From: Flavobacterium gawalongense
Lineage (GTDB): Bacteria > Bacteroidota > Bacteroidia > Flavobacteriales > Flavobacteriaceae
DNA: 64,000 nucleotides
Direction of reading: 5' to 3'
Assembly: GCF_007097265.1 (NCBI RefSeq)
Contig: NZ_VJZP01000024.1
Coordinates: forward strand, 1 to 64,000
Below are positions 26,269 to 34,814 of this stretch, in pieces. The notes under the pieces were generated by a model. The model searched no databases. It had not been told where the DNA came from and saw only the letters and a program-made list of their open reading frames with translations. Position 1 is the stretch's first letter. The number at the start of each line of letters is the position of its first letter. The translations under genes were made by a program, and so were the position numbers.

Positions 26269-27807
26269 ATGAAAAATAATTTAATAAAGTATTTAAGCGC
26301 TGGTCTAGGATGTATTCTAGTGCTTACATCCTGCGACAATGGGTTTGAAGATTTAAATAAAAACCCCAATGCATATGTTACTCCTGATGTAAACTCCGTT
26401 TTTTCTTTATCAGAAGTGTACATGAATGGACAGGATTATGAAAATCATAGAGCAAACTTAATCTATGCCAGTGCTATGGTTCAACATTTAGGTTCATTTG
26501 CCTATTCTGGAGATAAATATGCCTATTCAACGGAGTGGTCTGGTGCTTTTTTCGGATCAACTTATAGTAACGGAATAAAGGAAACATCACAATTGTTAGC
26601 TACCATTCCAGATACTCCAGAAAATGCTGGTAAGAGAAGTGCTGTTAGAATCATCAAAGCATATATGTTTCACCGTTTGACTGATTTGTACGGAGATGTT
26701 CCTTATTTTGATGCAGGGAAAGGATATACTGATGTAATTTTGAAACCTAAATACGACAAGCAACAAGATATTTATACCGATCTTTTGAAAGAATTGGACG
26801 AATCAGCTCAGGCTTTGGATGCAAGTAAGCCTTTTTTCGGCTCTTCAGATTTGTTTTATTCTGGAGATATTGCTAAATGGAAAAAGTTTTCTTACTCTCT
26901 AATGCTTAGGTTGGGTATGCGTCTTTCCAAAGTAGATCCTGTGAAAGCACAATTATATGTTTCAAAAGCAATAGCTGGAGGAGTATTTCAATCTAATGCA
27001 GATAATGTAGTTTTAAATCATGCTACTGGACCTGATGGTGTAAACAGGAATCCTTATACCTCTCCTTTTTTACGTGAAGATTTACAAGAAGGAAATGGTA
27101 GCACCAAACTAAGCAAGACATTTGTTGATCAATTGCAGAATACAAGTGATCCTCGTTTACGTGTATATGCTCGTATAGAAAGCACGGGTGATAATACACC
27201 TGCGAGTCAAAAAGGTTTGCCTAATGGCTATACTTCAGGAACAATTACTGCACATCCAAGCTGGACTGCTGCTGGAATTAAAGCTTATTCTGATCCTAAT
27301 ACTTTGACCATATTACGTCAAGATGCACCAGATATTATTATGAGCTATGCCGAAGTTCAATTTTTATTAGCTGAGGCAGCCGTAAGAGGATGGGATTCAG
27401 GAAATGCACAAACATATTACAACAATGGAGTAACTGCAGCAATGCAAATGCTTACAGTGTATGGAAATGCTGTGGCTCCTGTAAGTAATGTTGAAGTTGC
27501 TGCTTATTTAGTTGCAAATCCTTTTATGACATTGGGTACAACTGCTGCTAAATTAAATCAGATTGGTACACAAAAATGGATAGCATTATTCTTCAATGGT
27601 TTGGAAGCATTTGCTGAGCTTAGAAGAACAGGTTACCCTACTATAACACCAGTGAATTTCCCAGGTAATTTAACTGGAGGGACATTACCAAGACGTTTAA
27701 TTTATGATGAAACGGAGCGTGTTAATAATACTGCAAATTATAATGCGGCTATTACACAACAAGGTTCTGATGAATTCACTACTAGAGTTTGGTGGGATAA
27801 ACCATAA
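26269..27807 (+). CDS. SusD/RagB-family surface glycan-binding lipoprotein
   Basis: 512 residues, lipoprotein signal ending at Cys22 (ILVLTSCDNGFEDLNKNP). The helical TPR-like scaffold and SusD C-terminal region (IMSYAEVQFLLAEAAVRGW, W...FFNGLEAFAELRRTGYP) are clear; this variant belongs to the SusD/RagB group often labelled SusD-like 2. It caps the SusC barrel and binds the glycan. A strong terminator follows at 27845. Confidence 0.93.
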   Translation: MKNNLIKYLSAGLGCILVLTSCDNGFEDLNKNPNAYVTPDVNSVFSLSEVYMNGQDYENHRANLIYASAMVQHLGSFAYSGDKYAYSTEWSGAFFGSTYSNGIKETSQLLATIPDTPENAGKRSAVRIIKAYMFHRLTDLYGDVPYFDAGKGYTDVILKPKYDKQQDIYTDLLKELDESAQALDASKPFFGSSDLFYSGDIAKWKKFSYSLMLRLGMRLSKVDPVKAQLYVSKAIAGGVFQSNADNVVLNHATGPDGVNRNPYTSPFLREDLQEGNGSTKLSKTFVDQLQNTSDPRLRVYARIESTGDNTPASQKGLPNGYTSGTITAHPSWTAAGIKAYSDPNTLTILRQDAPDIIMSYAEVQFLLAEAAVRGWDSGNAQTYYNNGVTAAMQMLTVYGNAVAPVSNVEVAAYLVANPFMTLGTTAAKLNQIGTQKWIALFFNGLEAFAELRRTGYPTITPVNFPGNLTGGTLPRRLIYDETERVNNTANYNAAITQQGSDEFTTRVWWDKP

Positions 27808-27844
27808 TCTTTTAAGCTAAAAGTTTAAATAAAAACTTAATCTG

Positions 27845-27876
27845 AGTCGGGTAGTAAAACCTACCCGACTTGTTTT
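27845..27876 (+). terminator. Intrinsic terminator after SusCD
   Basis: AGTCGGGTAG (27845-27854), loop TAAAAC, CTACCCGACT (27861-27870), then TGTTTT. A perfect 10-bp GC-rich stem with a short T tract. It stands before the VCBS gene, so it likely lowers expression of the downstream enzymes relative to SusCD. Confidence 0.8.
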
Positions 27877-27912
27877 AAATTAAGCTATCGATATTAATAA
27901 CAACAAGAAAGT

Positions 27913-30900
27913 ATGAAAAAGTTTTTGTTACCTATTGGGTTTGGTTTACTGTTCTTTTTACCTGTTTTTTCGCAGCAGACAAAATTGTTTTCTTTGCTCC
28001 CTGCTGAAAAAACTGGAATTAAGTTCAATAATCTTCTTAAAGAATCACTCGAACTTAACATTATATCTTACGAATACTTTTATAACGGTGGCGGAACGGC
28101 TGCCGGTGATTTTAATAATGATGGATTAATAGACTTGTATTTTACTTCTAATACAGAACCTAATAAATTATACATTAATAAAGGAAACTTAAAGTTTGAA
28201 GATATTACAAAAGTGGCCGGCACAGCTGGTCGTAAAGGTTGGAAAACAGGTGTAAGTGTGGCAGATGTAAATGGAGATGGTTGGCTGGATATTTATGTTA
28301 GTTATTCCGGCGATACCGAACCAGAAAAGAGAAGGAACCAGTTGTTTATGAACAATGGTCCTTCTTCCTCTGCCAAGCGTGAGGTTACATTTACCGATAA
28401 AGCCGTTGAAATGGGTGTTGCCGATGAAGGCTATTCAACACAAGCTGCTTTTTTTGATTATGACCATGATGGTGATTTGGATCTTTTTGTATTGAATCAC
28501 AACATTAAAGAATTACGCAATTTTGATGCTGCATTTGTCAAAAAGATGGTAGACCCTGATGCCGGTGATCGACTTTATCGCAATGATAACAATCATTTTA
28601 CTGATGTAACCGTGGAGGCTGGAATTATTTCCAACCCACTTGGATACGGACTTTCTGTTATTGTAAGCGATGTTAATAATGATGGATGGCCAGATTTGTA
28701 TGTGTCGAATGATTATGTAGAAGAAGATTATCTCTATATCAATAATGGCGATGGAACTTTTACAGATCGTTTAAAAGAACAAATGGGGCACATTTCTAAT
28801 TTTTCTATGGGAGCTGATATAGCGGACATTAATAATGATGGATGGCCTGATATTTATACGCTGGACATGTTGCCAGCAGATAATAAAAGGCAGAAATTAT
28901 TTTATGCTCCAGATAATTATGAGCTCTATAACAATACATTACAAAATGGGTTTTACCACCAGTTAATGCGCAATATGTTACAGGTAAATAACGGGAATAA
29001 CACCTTTAGCGAAACGGGGCAATTAAGCGGAATTTCCAATACGGATTGGAGTTGGTCAGCATTGTTTGCCGATTTTAATAATGATGGTAATAAAGATCTT
29101 TTTGTTTCCAATGGATATGGAAGAGATATGATAAATCGAGATTTTGCTAAATTTTATGCGAATGAACGATTGAAATATTTGCGTGGAGAGTCCGGAGAAA
29201 GAATGTTCCAAATGCTGCAGGGAATTCAGTCTACTCCGCTCCACAATTATATTTTTGAAAATATAGGAAATCTTCAGTTTAAAGATTGCTCCATGGATTG
29301 GGGATTCGAAAATGAAAATTTTTCTCAGGGGTCGGTTTATGCAGATTTTGATAATGACGGAGATCTTGATTTGGTAATAAACCGGATGAATGATGTGGCA
29401 GCAATTTATCGCAATAATGCTGTTGAGATGAATAATACGGGGAATTATATTAACATAGCATTACAAATGCCGGGGAAAAATACAAATGCTTTGGGAGCGA
29501 AAGTAAAAGTGTATACTCCAGCTGGTATAGTGATGCAGGAAAATTATCCGGTACACGGTTTTCAAAGTGCGATGCAAGAGCCAATGCATATTGGTTTGCC
29601 TTGTGCTACAATTGATTCGATTGCTGTTTATTGGCCGAACGGCAAATTGGAGACGCTTAAAGATAACACTGTAAATAAAACTATAAATGTTACATATAAT
29701 AATCCAAATCGTATTTATGCTCCTTCAATTAGTAATTCAACTGTATTTTCTTTAGCAGATGTTTCTGTTCCTTATAGACATACGGAAGAGGAAACTAATG
29801 ATTTTAAGACACAGCCTTTAATGACTATGATGCTTTCGTATAGTGGACCACATATTACCAAAGCGGATGTGAACAAAGATGGGCTCGAAGATATTTTCAT
29901 TGGCGGAGCTAAAAATCAATCTGGGCAGTTATTAATCCAACAGCAAAACGGAAGTTTTATTCGTTCTCCTCAAAAAGCATTCGAAGAAGACAGCCAATCT
30001 GAGGATGTAGATGCGCTATTTTTTGATGCGGATACCGATGGAGATATGGATTTGTATGTAGTAAGTGGTGGTTATGCATTTGATGAAAATGACCCTGCTT
30101 TACAAGACAGAATTTATATAAATGACAACGGTACATATATAAAAAGTCAGGACGCTTTACCAATAGAAACAAGTAATGGTTCTTGTGTGAAATCAGAGGA
30201 TGTAGATGGTGATGGCGATCCTGACTTATTTATTGGAGGTCGTGCTATTTCAGGTAAATATCCCGAAGCACCAGAGAGTCTTTTATTATTGAATGATGGA
30301 AAAGGGAAGTTCACAAATGCTATTGCAACAGTAGCACCTGTATTACAACGGTTGGGTATGATTACTGATGCCATGTGGATGGATTTAAACAAAGATGGAA
30401 AACCAGACTTAGTCGTTTGTGGAGAATGGATGAAAATATCTTGTTTCGAAAACAAAAACGGACAGCTTATCGATGCTTCTCAAAAATATTTCCCTACTGC
30501 TTTATCTGGTTGGTGGAACCGATTGACTTCAGCTGATTTAGATGGTGATGGCGATGAAGATCTTGTAGCCGCAAATTGGGGTACCAACAGTCAAATCAAG
30601 GTTAGCAGCAATGAACCGGCTACGCTTTATTATGGAGATTTTGACAAAAACGGTTCTATAGATCCCTTTTTATGTCAATACATTCAGGGCAAATCTTTTC
30701 CTGTGGCGAGTAGAGATGAATTGACAGATCAGATGGTGAGCCTCCGTCAACGCTTTCCTACTTATGATTCCTATTCAGAAGCAACTATAAATGAAGTTTT
30801 GTCACCAGAGCAATTGCAATCAGCAAAACAACTGAAAGCTGATTCTTTTGAAACAAGCTGGTTCGAAAATAAAAAAGGTGTTTTCATTCAACATAGTTTA

Positions 30901-31206
30901 CCCGTGGAAGCAAATTATGCTCCTGTTTATGCTATTGCCATCGCAGATTATAATCATGACGGCAAAAATGACATTCTATTAGGAGGAAATATAGAGAAAA
31001 CAAGAATAAAAATGGGAAAGATAGATGCTAATTATGGTGTTTTATTAACAGGAGACGGGAAAGGAAATTTTACTTATATGCCTCAACTAAGTTCTGGTTT
31101 GAATGTAAAGGGCTGTGTGAAGGATATTATTTCTATAGAATCTAAGGGTGAAAAAAAGGTGTTGTTTTCTATCAACAATCAGCTTCCTGCTGTGTACAAA
31201 TATTAA
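27913..31206 (+). CDS. Secreted FG-GAP/VCBS repeat protein with ASPIC/UnbV domain
   Basis: 1097 residues, signal peptide ending FFLPVFSQQ. Many FG-GAP/VCBS blades with Ca-binding DxNxDGxxD loops occur through the chain (DFNNDGLIDLYF, DVNGDGWLDIYV, DADTDGDMDLYV, DLDGDGDEDLVA), so it folds as one or more beta-propellers. Around residues 515-600 lies an ASPIC/UnbV-type segment (ALGAKVKVYTPAGIVMQENY...SIAVYWPNGK). The family resembles CRTAC1 and is often found just after SusCD. It probably sits on the surface and binds the glycan or glycoprotein. No catalytic residues were recognised. Confidence 0.85.
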   Translation: MKKFLLPIGFGLLFFLPVFSQQTKLFSLLPAEKTGIKFNNLLKESLELNIISYEYFYNGGGTAAGDFNNDGLIDLYFTSNTEPNKLYINKGNLKFEDITKVAGTAGRKGWKTGVSVADVNGDGWLDIYVSYSGDTEPEKRRNQLFMNNGPSSSAKREVTFTDKAVEMGVADEGYSTQAAFFDYDHDGDLDLFVLNHNIKELRNFDAAFVKKMVDPDAGDRLYRNDNNHFTDVTVEAGIISNPLGYGLSVIVSDVNNDGWPDLYVSNDYVEEDYLYINNGDGTFTDRLKEQMGHISNFSMGADIADINNDGWPDIYTLDMLPADNKRQKLFYAPDNYELYNNTLQNGFYHQLMRNMLQVNNGNNTFSETGQLSGISNTDWSWSALFADFNNDGNKDLFVSNGYGRDMINRDFAKFYANERLKYLRGESGERMFQMLQGIQSTPLHNYIFENIGNLQFKDCSMDWGFENENFSQGSVYADFDNDGDLDLVINRMNDVAAIYRNNAVEMNNTGNYINIALQMPGKNTNALGAKVKVYTPAGIVMQENYPVHGFQSAMQEPMHIGLPCATIDSIAVYWPNGKLETLKDNTVNKTINVTYNNPNRIYAPSISNSTVFSLADVSVPYRHTEEETNDFKTQPLMTMMLSYSGPHITKADVNKDGLEDIFIGGAKNQSGQLLIQQQNGSFIRSPQKAFEEDSQSEDVDALFFDADTDGDMDLYVVSGGYAFDENDPALQDRIYINDNGTYIKSQDALPIETSNGSCVKSEDVDGDGDPDLFIGGRAISGKYPEAPESLLLLNDGKGKFTNAIATVAPVLQRLGMITDAMWMDLNKDGKPDLVVCGEWMKISCFENKNGQLIDASQKYFPTALSGWWNRLTSADLDGDGDEDLVAANWGTNSQIKVSSNEPATLYYGDFDKNGSIDPFLCQYIQGKSFPVASRDELTDQMVSLRQRFPTYDSYSEATINEVLSPEQLQSAKQLKADSFETSWFENKKGVFIQHSLPVEANYAPVYAIAIADYNHDGKNDILLGGNIEKTRIKMGKIDANYGVLLTGDGKGNFTYMPQLSSGLNVKGCVKDIISIESKGEKKVLFSINNQLPAVYKY

Positions 31207-31216
31207 TATATTCAAT

Positions 31217-32599
31217 ATGAGAAAATATATTCTTATCGCGTTTATACTTTTTCTGGGAACTACATGTTTTTCCCAGAATTCTGAAAAATTTTCTTCAAAG
31301 GATTATGTTTCAGCTTTGAAAAAAGTAACAGATGTTATCGTCAATGATGTTACATCGCCAGTGGCAGCAGCAAGATATTATGCTTATGTAACGCTTGCCT
31401 CGAATGAAGTATTGTCGTTATTTCAAATGCCGGAGCAATCTTTTTCGAAATCGCTCAATGGTTTTCAAAAATTACAGGTCGCAGATACGCTCATTACAAA
31501 AAGTGACGCCTCTTTAGCATCAGTATATACAGTGTATAAAATGGCCGAAAAACTGTTGCCTTCAGGATATAAGTTTTCAACCGAAGCAGATTCTTTAATG
31601 CGGGTAGCTATAAAAAAAGAAATTTCTAAAGAAAAGGCTTTGTGTACCTCACAGTTAGTACAAGTTGCGGTAAACCAAATGATACAATATGTAAAGGAAG
31701 ATAATTTTCGAAAATTGAGCAGCTATAAAAAATATACACCATTAAGTGGTGATGGACATTGGCAGCCAACCGGCCCGGGATATATGCAAGCACTGGAACC
31801 CAATTGGAATCGGGTGAGACCATTCTTACTTGATTCAGCACAACAATTTAAACCAATTGCTTCCATCGCATTTGATACTACGAAAACATCTTCTTTCTAT
31901 AAACAAATGAATGAGGTTTATACCATTGTAAATAAACTGACCAAAAAGCAAAAAGCAATAGCGAGTTTTTGGGATTGTAATCCTTTCGCTTTGCAACAGA
32001 TTGGACATGTTGAATTTGGACTAAAAAAAATATCTCCAGGCGGACATTGGATTGGTATTACGGGCAATGCCTGTTTAAAAAAGGAAACAAGTTTAGAACA
32101 AACCATTTTTATCCATGCGACTGTCGCTATTACATTAACCGATGCGTTTATTTCCTGTTGGGATGGAAAATATAAAACGAATAGAGTAAGACCAGAAACG
32201 GCGATTAATAAATGGATTGACAATAGATGGAAACCATTATTACAAACGCCACCTTTTCCGGAATATACCTCAGGACATAGTGTTATATCTACTGCAGCTG
32301 CAACGGTGCTTACCAAATTTTTCGGAGATAATTTTTCCTTTACTGACACTAGCGAAACAGAATTTGGTTTACCTGAAAGAAAATTTAAATCCTTTTTGCA
32401 GGCATCACAAGAAGCCGCCATTTCAAGGTTGTACGGCGGTATTCATTTTAGGGACGCCGTTGATAATGGAGTCTTACAAGGAGAACAAATTGGAAAATAC
32501 ATTGCAAAGAAAATATTGGAATCAAATAATAAGAATTTTACTTTTATGAAAGAAAGAAATCGAAACAATAATCAAATACTCCGTCACAATGAAATGTAA
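31217..32599 (+). CDS. Secreted vanadium-haloperoxidase/PAP2-superfamily enzyme
   Basis: 460 residues from ATG 31217 (MRKYILIAF, signal peptide ending TCFSQ). All three vanadate/phosphate-site motifs are present: KYKTNRVRP (about 317), YTSGHS (about 350) and SRLYGGIHFRD (about 402). Such enzymes are either phosphatases or, with vanadate bound, haloperoxidases; sequence alone does not decide. It starts 10 bp after the VCBS gene and overlaps the GH2 gene by 11 bp, so it is a fixed part of the operon. Its job in glycan use is unknown; removal of phosphate from the substrate is one option. Confidence 0.85.
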   Translation: MRKYILIAFILFLGTTCFSQNSEKFSSKDYVSALKKVTDVIVNDVTSPVAAARYYAYVTLASNEVLSLFQMPEQSFSKSLNGFQKLQVADTLITKSDASLASVYTVYKMAEKLLPSGYKFSTEADSLMRVAIKKEISKEKALCTSQLVQVAVNQMIQYVKEDNFRKLSSYKKYTPLSGDGHWQPTGPGYMQALEPNWNRVRPFLLDSAQQFKPIASIAFDTTKTSSFYKQMNEVYTIVNKLTKKQKAIASFWDCNPFALQQIGHVEFGLKKISPGGHWIGITGNACLKKETSLEQTIFIHATVAITLTDAFISCWDGKYKTNRVRPETAINKWIDNRWKPLLQTPPFPEYTSGHSVISTAAATVLTKFFGDNFSFTDTSETEFGLPERKFKSFLQASQEAAISRLYGGIHFRDAVDNGVLQGEQIGKYIAKKILESNNKNFTFMKERNRNNNQILRHNEM

Positions 32600-34586
32600 A
32601 AAAGACTTTTATTGGTTTTTTGTTCTTTACTTTACAAACCTGTCCTTTGTGGCGAATGCTCAAAATAGTTCAGTAGTTCTTAAAAACGGCTGGCAATTTC
32701 GTCAGGAGAAAACGGCAAAATGGAATGTTGCAACAGTTCCTGGAGAAGTACATACTGATTTGTTGAATAACAAACTCATTCCAGATCCATTTTATCGTGA
32801 TAATGAGAAAAAACTGCAATGGATCGAGAAAAAAAACTGGGAGTATAAAACTTCTTTTCAGGTGACTCCAGCAACTCTAAATAAAAAAAATGCAACACTC
32901 GTTTTTGACGGACTGGATACGTATGCAACGGTTTATTTGAATAAACAGTTAGTTTTAAAAGCAGATAATATGTTTCGTCAATGGCGTGTTGATGTGAAAA
33001 AAATAATAAAATCAGGTAATAATGATTTGGTAGTTGTATTTCAATCGGCACAAAATGTTGTTGATTCGCTTGCCAAGAAAGATTTGCCTTTTGTAATTCC
33101 AGACAATCCTCGTGCTTATGTACGGAAAGCACAATATCATTTTGGATGGGATTGGGGACCTAAATTTACGACTTGCGGAATTTGGAAAGCAGTACGATTG
33201 GAAGCCTACGATGAAAAAACATTAGAGAAGCCATATGTTCTTAACCGTAAAATAGAATTAGTACAACAACCGGACAGTCTTGGTAAATCATTTTATTTTA
33301 AAATTGATGGTAAACCAGTGTATATGAAAGGAGCCAATTATATTCCATCGGATGCTTTTCTTTCGAGAGTTACCAAAAAAGAATATGAAAAGGTGATTTT
33401 AATGGCAAAAGATGCCAATATGAACATGCTGCGTGTTTGGGGTGGCGGTATTTATGAAGATGATTATTTCTATGATTTATGTGATAAATACGGAATCAAC
33501 GTTTGGCAGGATTTCATGTTTGCAGGAACCATGGTTCCCGGAGACAAAGCTTTTTTAGACAATGTAAAAGAAGAAGTTCAATACCAAGTGAAGCGTTTGC
33601 GTCATCATCCAAGTATTGTTTTGTGGTGTGGTAATAACGAATCTGATGAAGCATTTAAAAACTGGGGATGGCAAAAATCCATGAATATGTCGAAGCAGGA
33701 TTCGACTCGTTTATGGAAAGATTATGTTCGATTGTTTCAGGACAGTATTCCAAAATGGGTAAAAGAAGTGGATGACAAGAGACCTTATATCAGTAGCTCA
33801 CCATTATTTGGTTGGGGTAAAGAGAAAAGCATAAAAGAAGGCGATAGTCATTATTGGGGAACTTGGTGGGGACTGGAAGATATTGAAGTAGTACAAAATA
33901 AAACAGGTCGTTTTATTAGTGAATACGGGATGCAAGCGATGCCGAATTATTCTTCAATAGAAAAATTTACGTCACCTGAAGATCGCTATTTATTTTCGGA
34001 TGTATTAAAAGCACATCAAAAAGCAGGGAAAGGTTTTACGAAGTTAAACTCCTACTTGAATCGCTATTTTATTGATTCCACCAAAGTGAAAAACATGAAA
34101 GTGGAAGATTATACCTATCTCACCCAATGTTTACAGTATTATTCGTTAAAGAATATAATTGGAATTCACCGTTCCAAAGCACCATACAATATGGGAACTT
34201 TAGTTTGGCAATTGAATGATTGTTGGCCTGTGGCGAGTTGGAGTGTAACGGATTATTATAACCGACAACCCAAAGCAGCTTGGTACGCCATGCGGGAAGC
34301 GTATCGGGATGATAAAACTCCTGAAATAGACCTTACACGTCCTATAGATTTGAAATTGGAAAATCCTAAAATCACATGGACAATTAAAGGAAATGAAATA
34401 ATAATTAAAGCTCTGAAATCAGCTAAATATGTATATGTGGAAATTAAGGGATACAAAGGAAAATTAAGTACTAATTATATGGATTTGGATGCAGGAGAAG
34501 AAAGAATAATTTCGTTCGAAGGGAAGATAATCAAGCCTATTATAACAGTTACGTCATTGTATGATGTGCTTAACAGATACAAATAA
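32589..34586 (+). CDS. GH2 beta-mannosidase-like enzyme, compact form
   Basis: 665 residues with signal peptide (ending SFVANAQ). N-terminal sugar-binding domain, then the TIM barrel with acid/base Glu in WCGNNESDE and nucleophile Glu in FISEYGMQAMP; QYHFGWDWGPKFTTCGIWK is typical of beta-mannosidases. The normal enzyme has about 850 residues. Here the Ig-like domain between VRLEAYDEKT and RKIELVQQPDSLGKSFYFK, normally about 100 residues, is missing, without a frameshift. It should cut the Man-beta-1,4-GlcNAc bond of the N-glycan core. Confidence 0.88.
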   Translation: MKCKKDFYWFFVLYFTNLSFVANAQNSSVVLKNGWQFRQEKTAKWNVATVPGEVHTDLLNNKLIPDPFYRDNEKKLQWIEKKNWEYKTSFQVTPATLNKKNATLVFDGLDTYATVYLNKQLVLKADNMFRQWRVDVKKIIKSGNNDLVVVFQSAQNVVDSLAKKDLPFVIPDNPRAYVRKAQYHFGWDWGPKFTTCGIWKAVRLEAYDEKTLEKPYVLNRKIELVQQPDSLGKSFYFKIDGKPVYMKGANYIPSDAFLSRVTKKEYEKVILMAKDANMNMLRVWGGGIYEDDYFYDLCDKYGINVWQDFMFAGTMVPGDKAFLDNVKEEVQYQVKRLRHHPSIVLWCGNNESDEAFKNWGWQKSMNMSKQDSTRLWKDYVRLFQDSIPKWVKEVDDKRPYISSSPLFGWGKEKSIKEGDSHYWGTWWGLEDIEVVQNKTGRFISEYGMQAMPNYSSIEKFTSPEDRYLFSDVLKAHQKAGKGFTKLNSYLNRYFIDSTKVKNMKVEDYTYLTQCLQYYSLKNIIGIHRSKAPYNMGTLVWQLNDCWPVASWSVTDYYNRQPKAAWYAMREAYRDDKTPEIDLTRPIDLKLENPKITWTIKGNEIIIKALKSAKYVYVEIKGYKGKLSTNYMDLDAGEERIISFEGKIIKPIITVTSLYDVLNRYK

Positions 34587-34650
34587 AAACTAATAAAATT
34601 TAATGTAAGTTGCTGTTTGTAAGTTGGTAATGATTAATTTTAAAACGAAA

Positions 34651-34793
34651 GCAATACTACAATCCGAACAGGACTAAATGTTGTTTTTTAATCCAACTAA
34701 TTATAAATGCTGAATCTGCGTAAATCCGTTTAATCCGTGTCATCTGTGTTCCATTTTTTTAGAGAGATCTATTTCTACAGTACGCAAGTCATA
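34651..34793 (+). repeat. ATCYGYGT decamer array, possible degenerate relative of the MITE
   Basis: AATCTGCGT-AAATCCGTTT-AATCCGTGTC-ATCTGTGT units lie at 34711-34748. Upstream TCCGAACAGGACTAAAT and downstream ACGCAAGTCATATA resemble the left and right ends of the MITE-like element at 5464-5689. No target duplication could be made out, so this may be an old, eroded copy. Confidence 0.5.
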
Positions 34794-34814
34794 TAAAACA
34801 AAAACAAAAACAAA

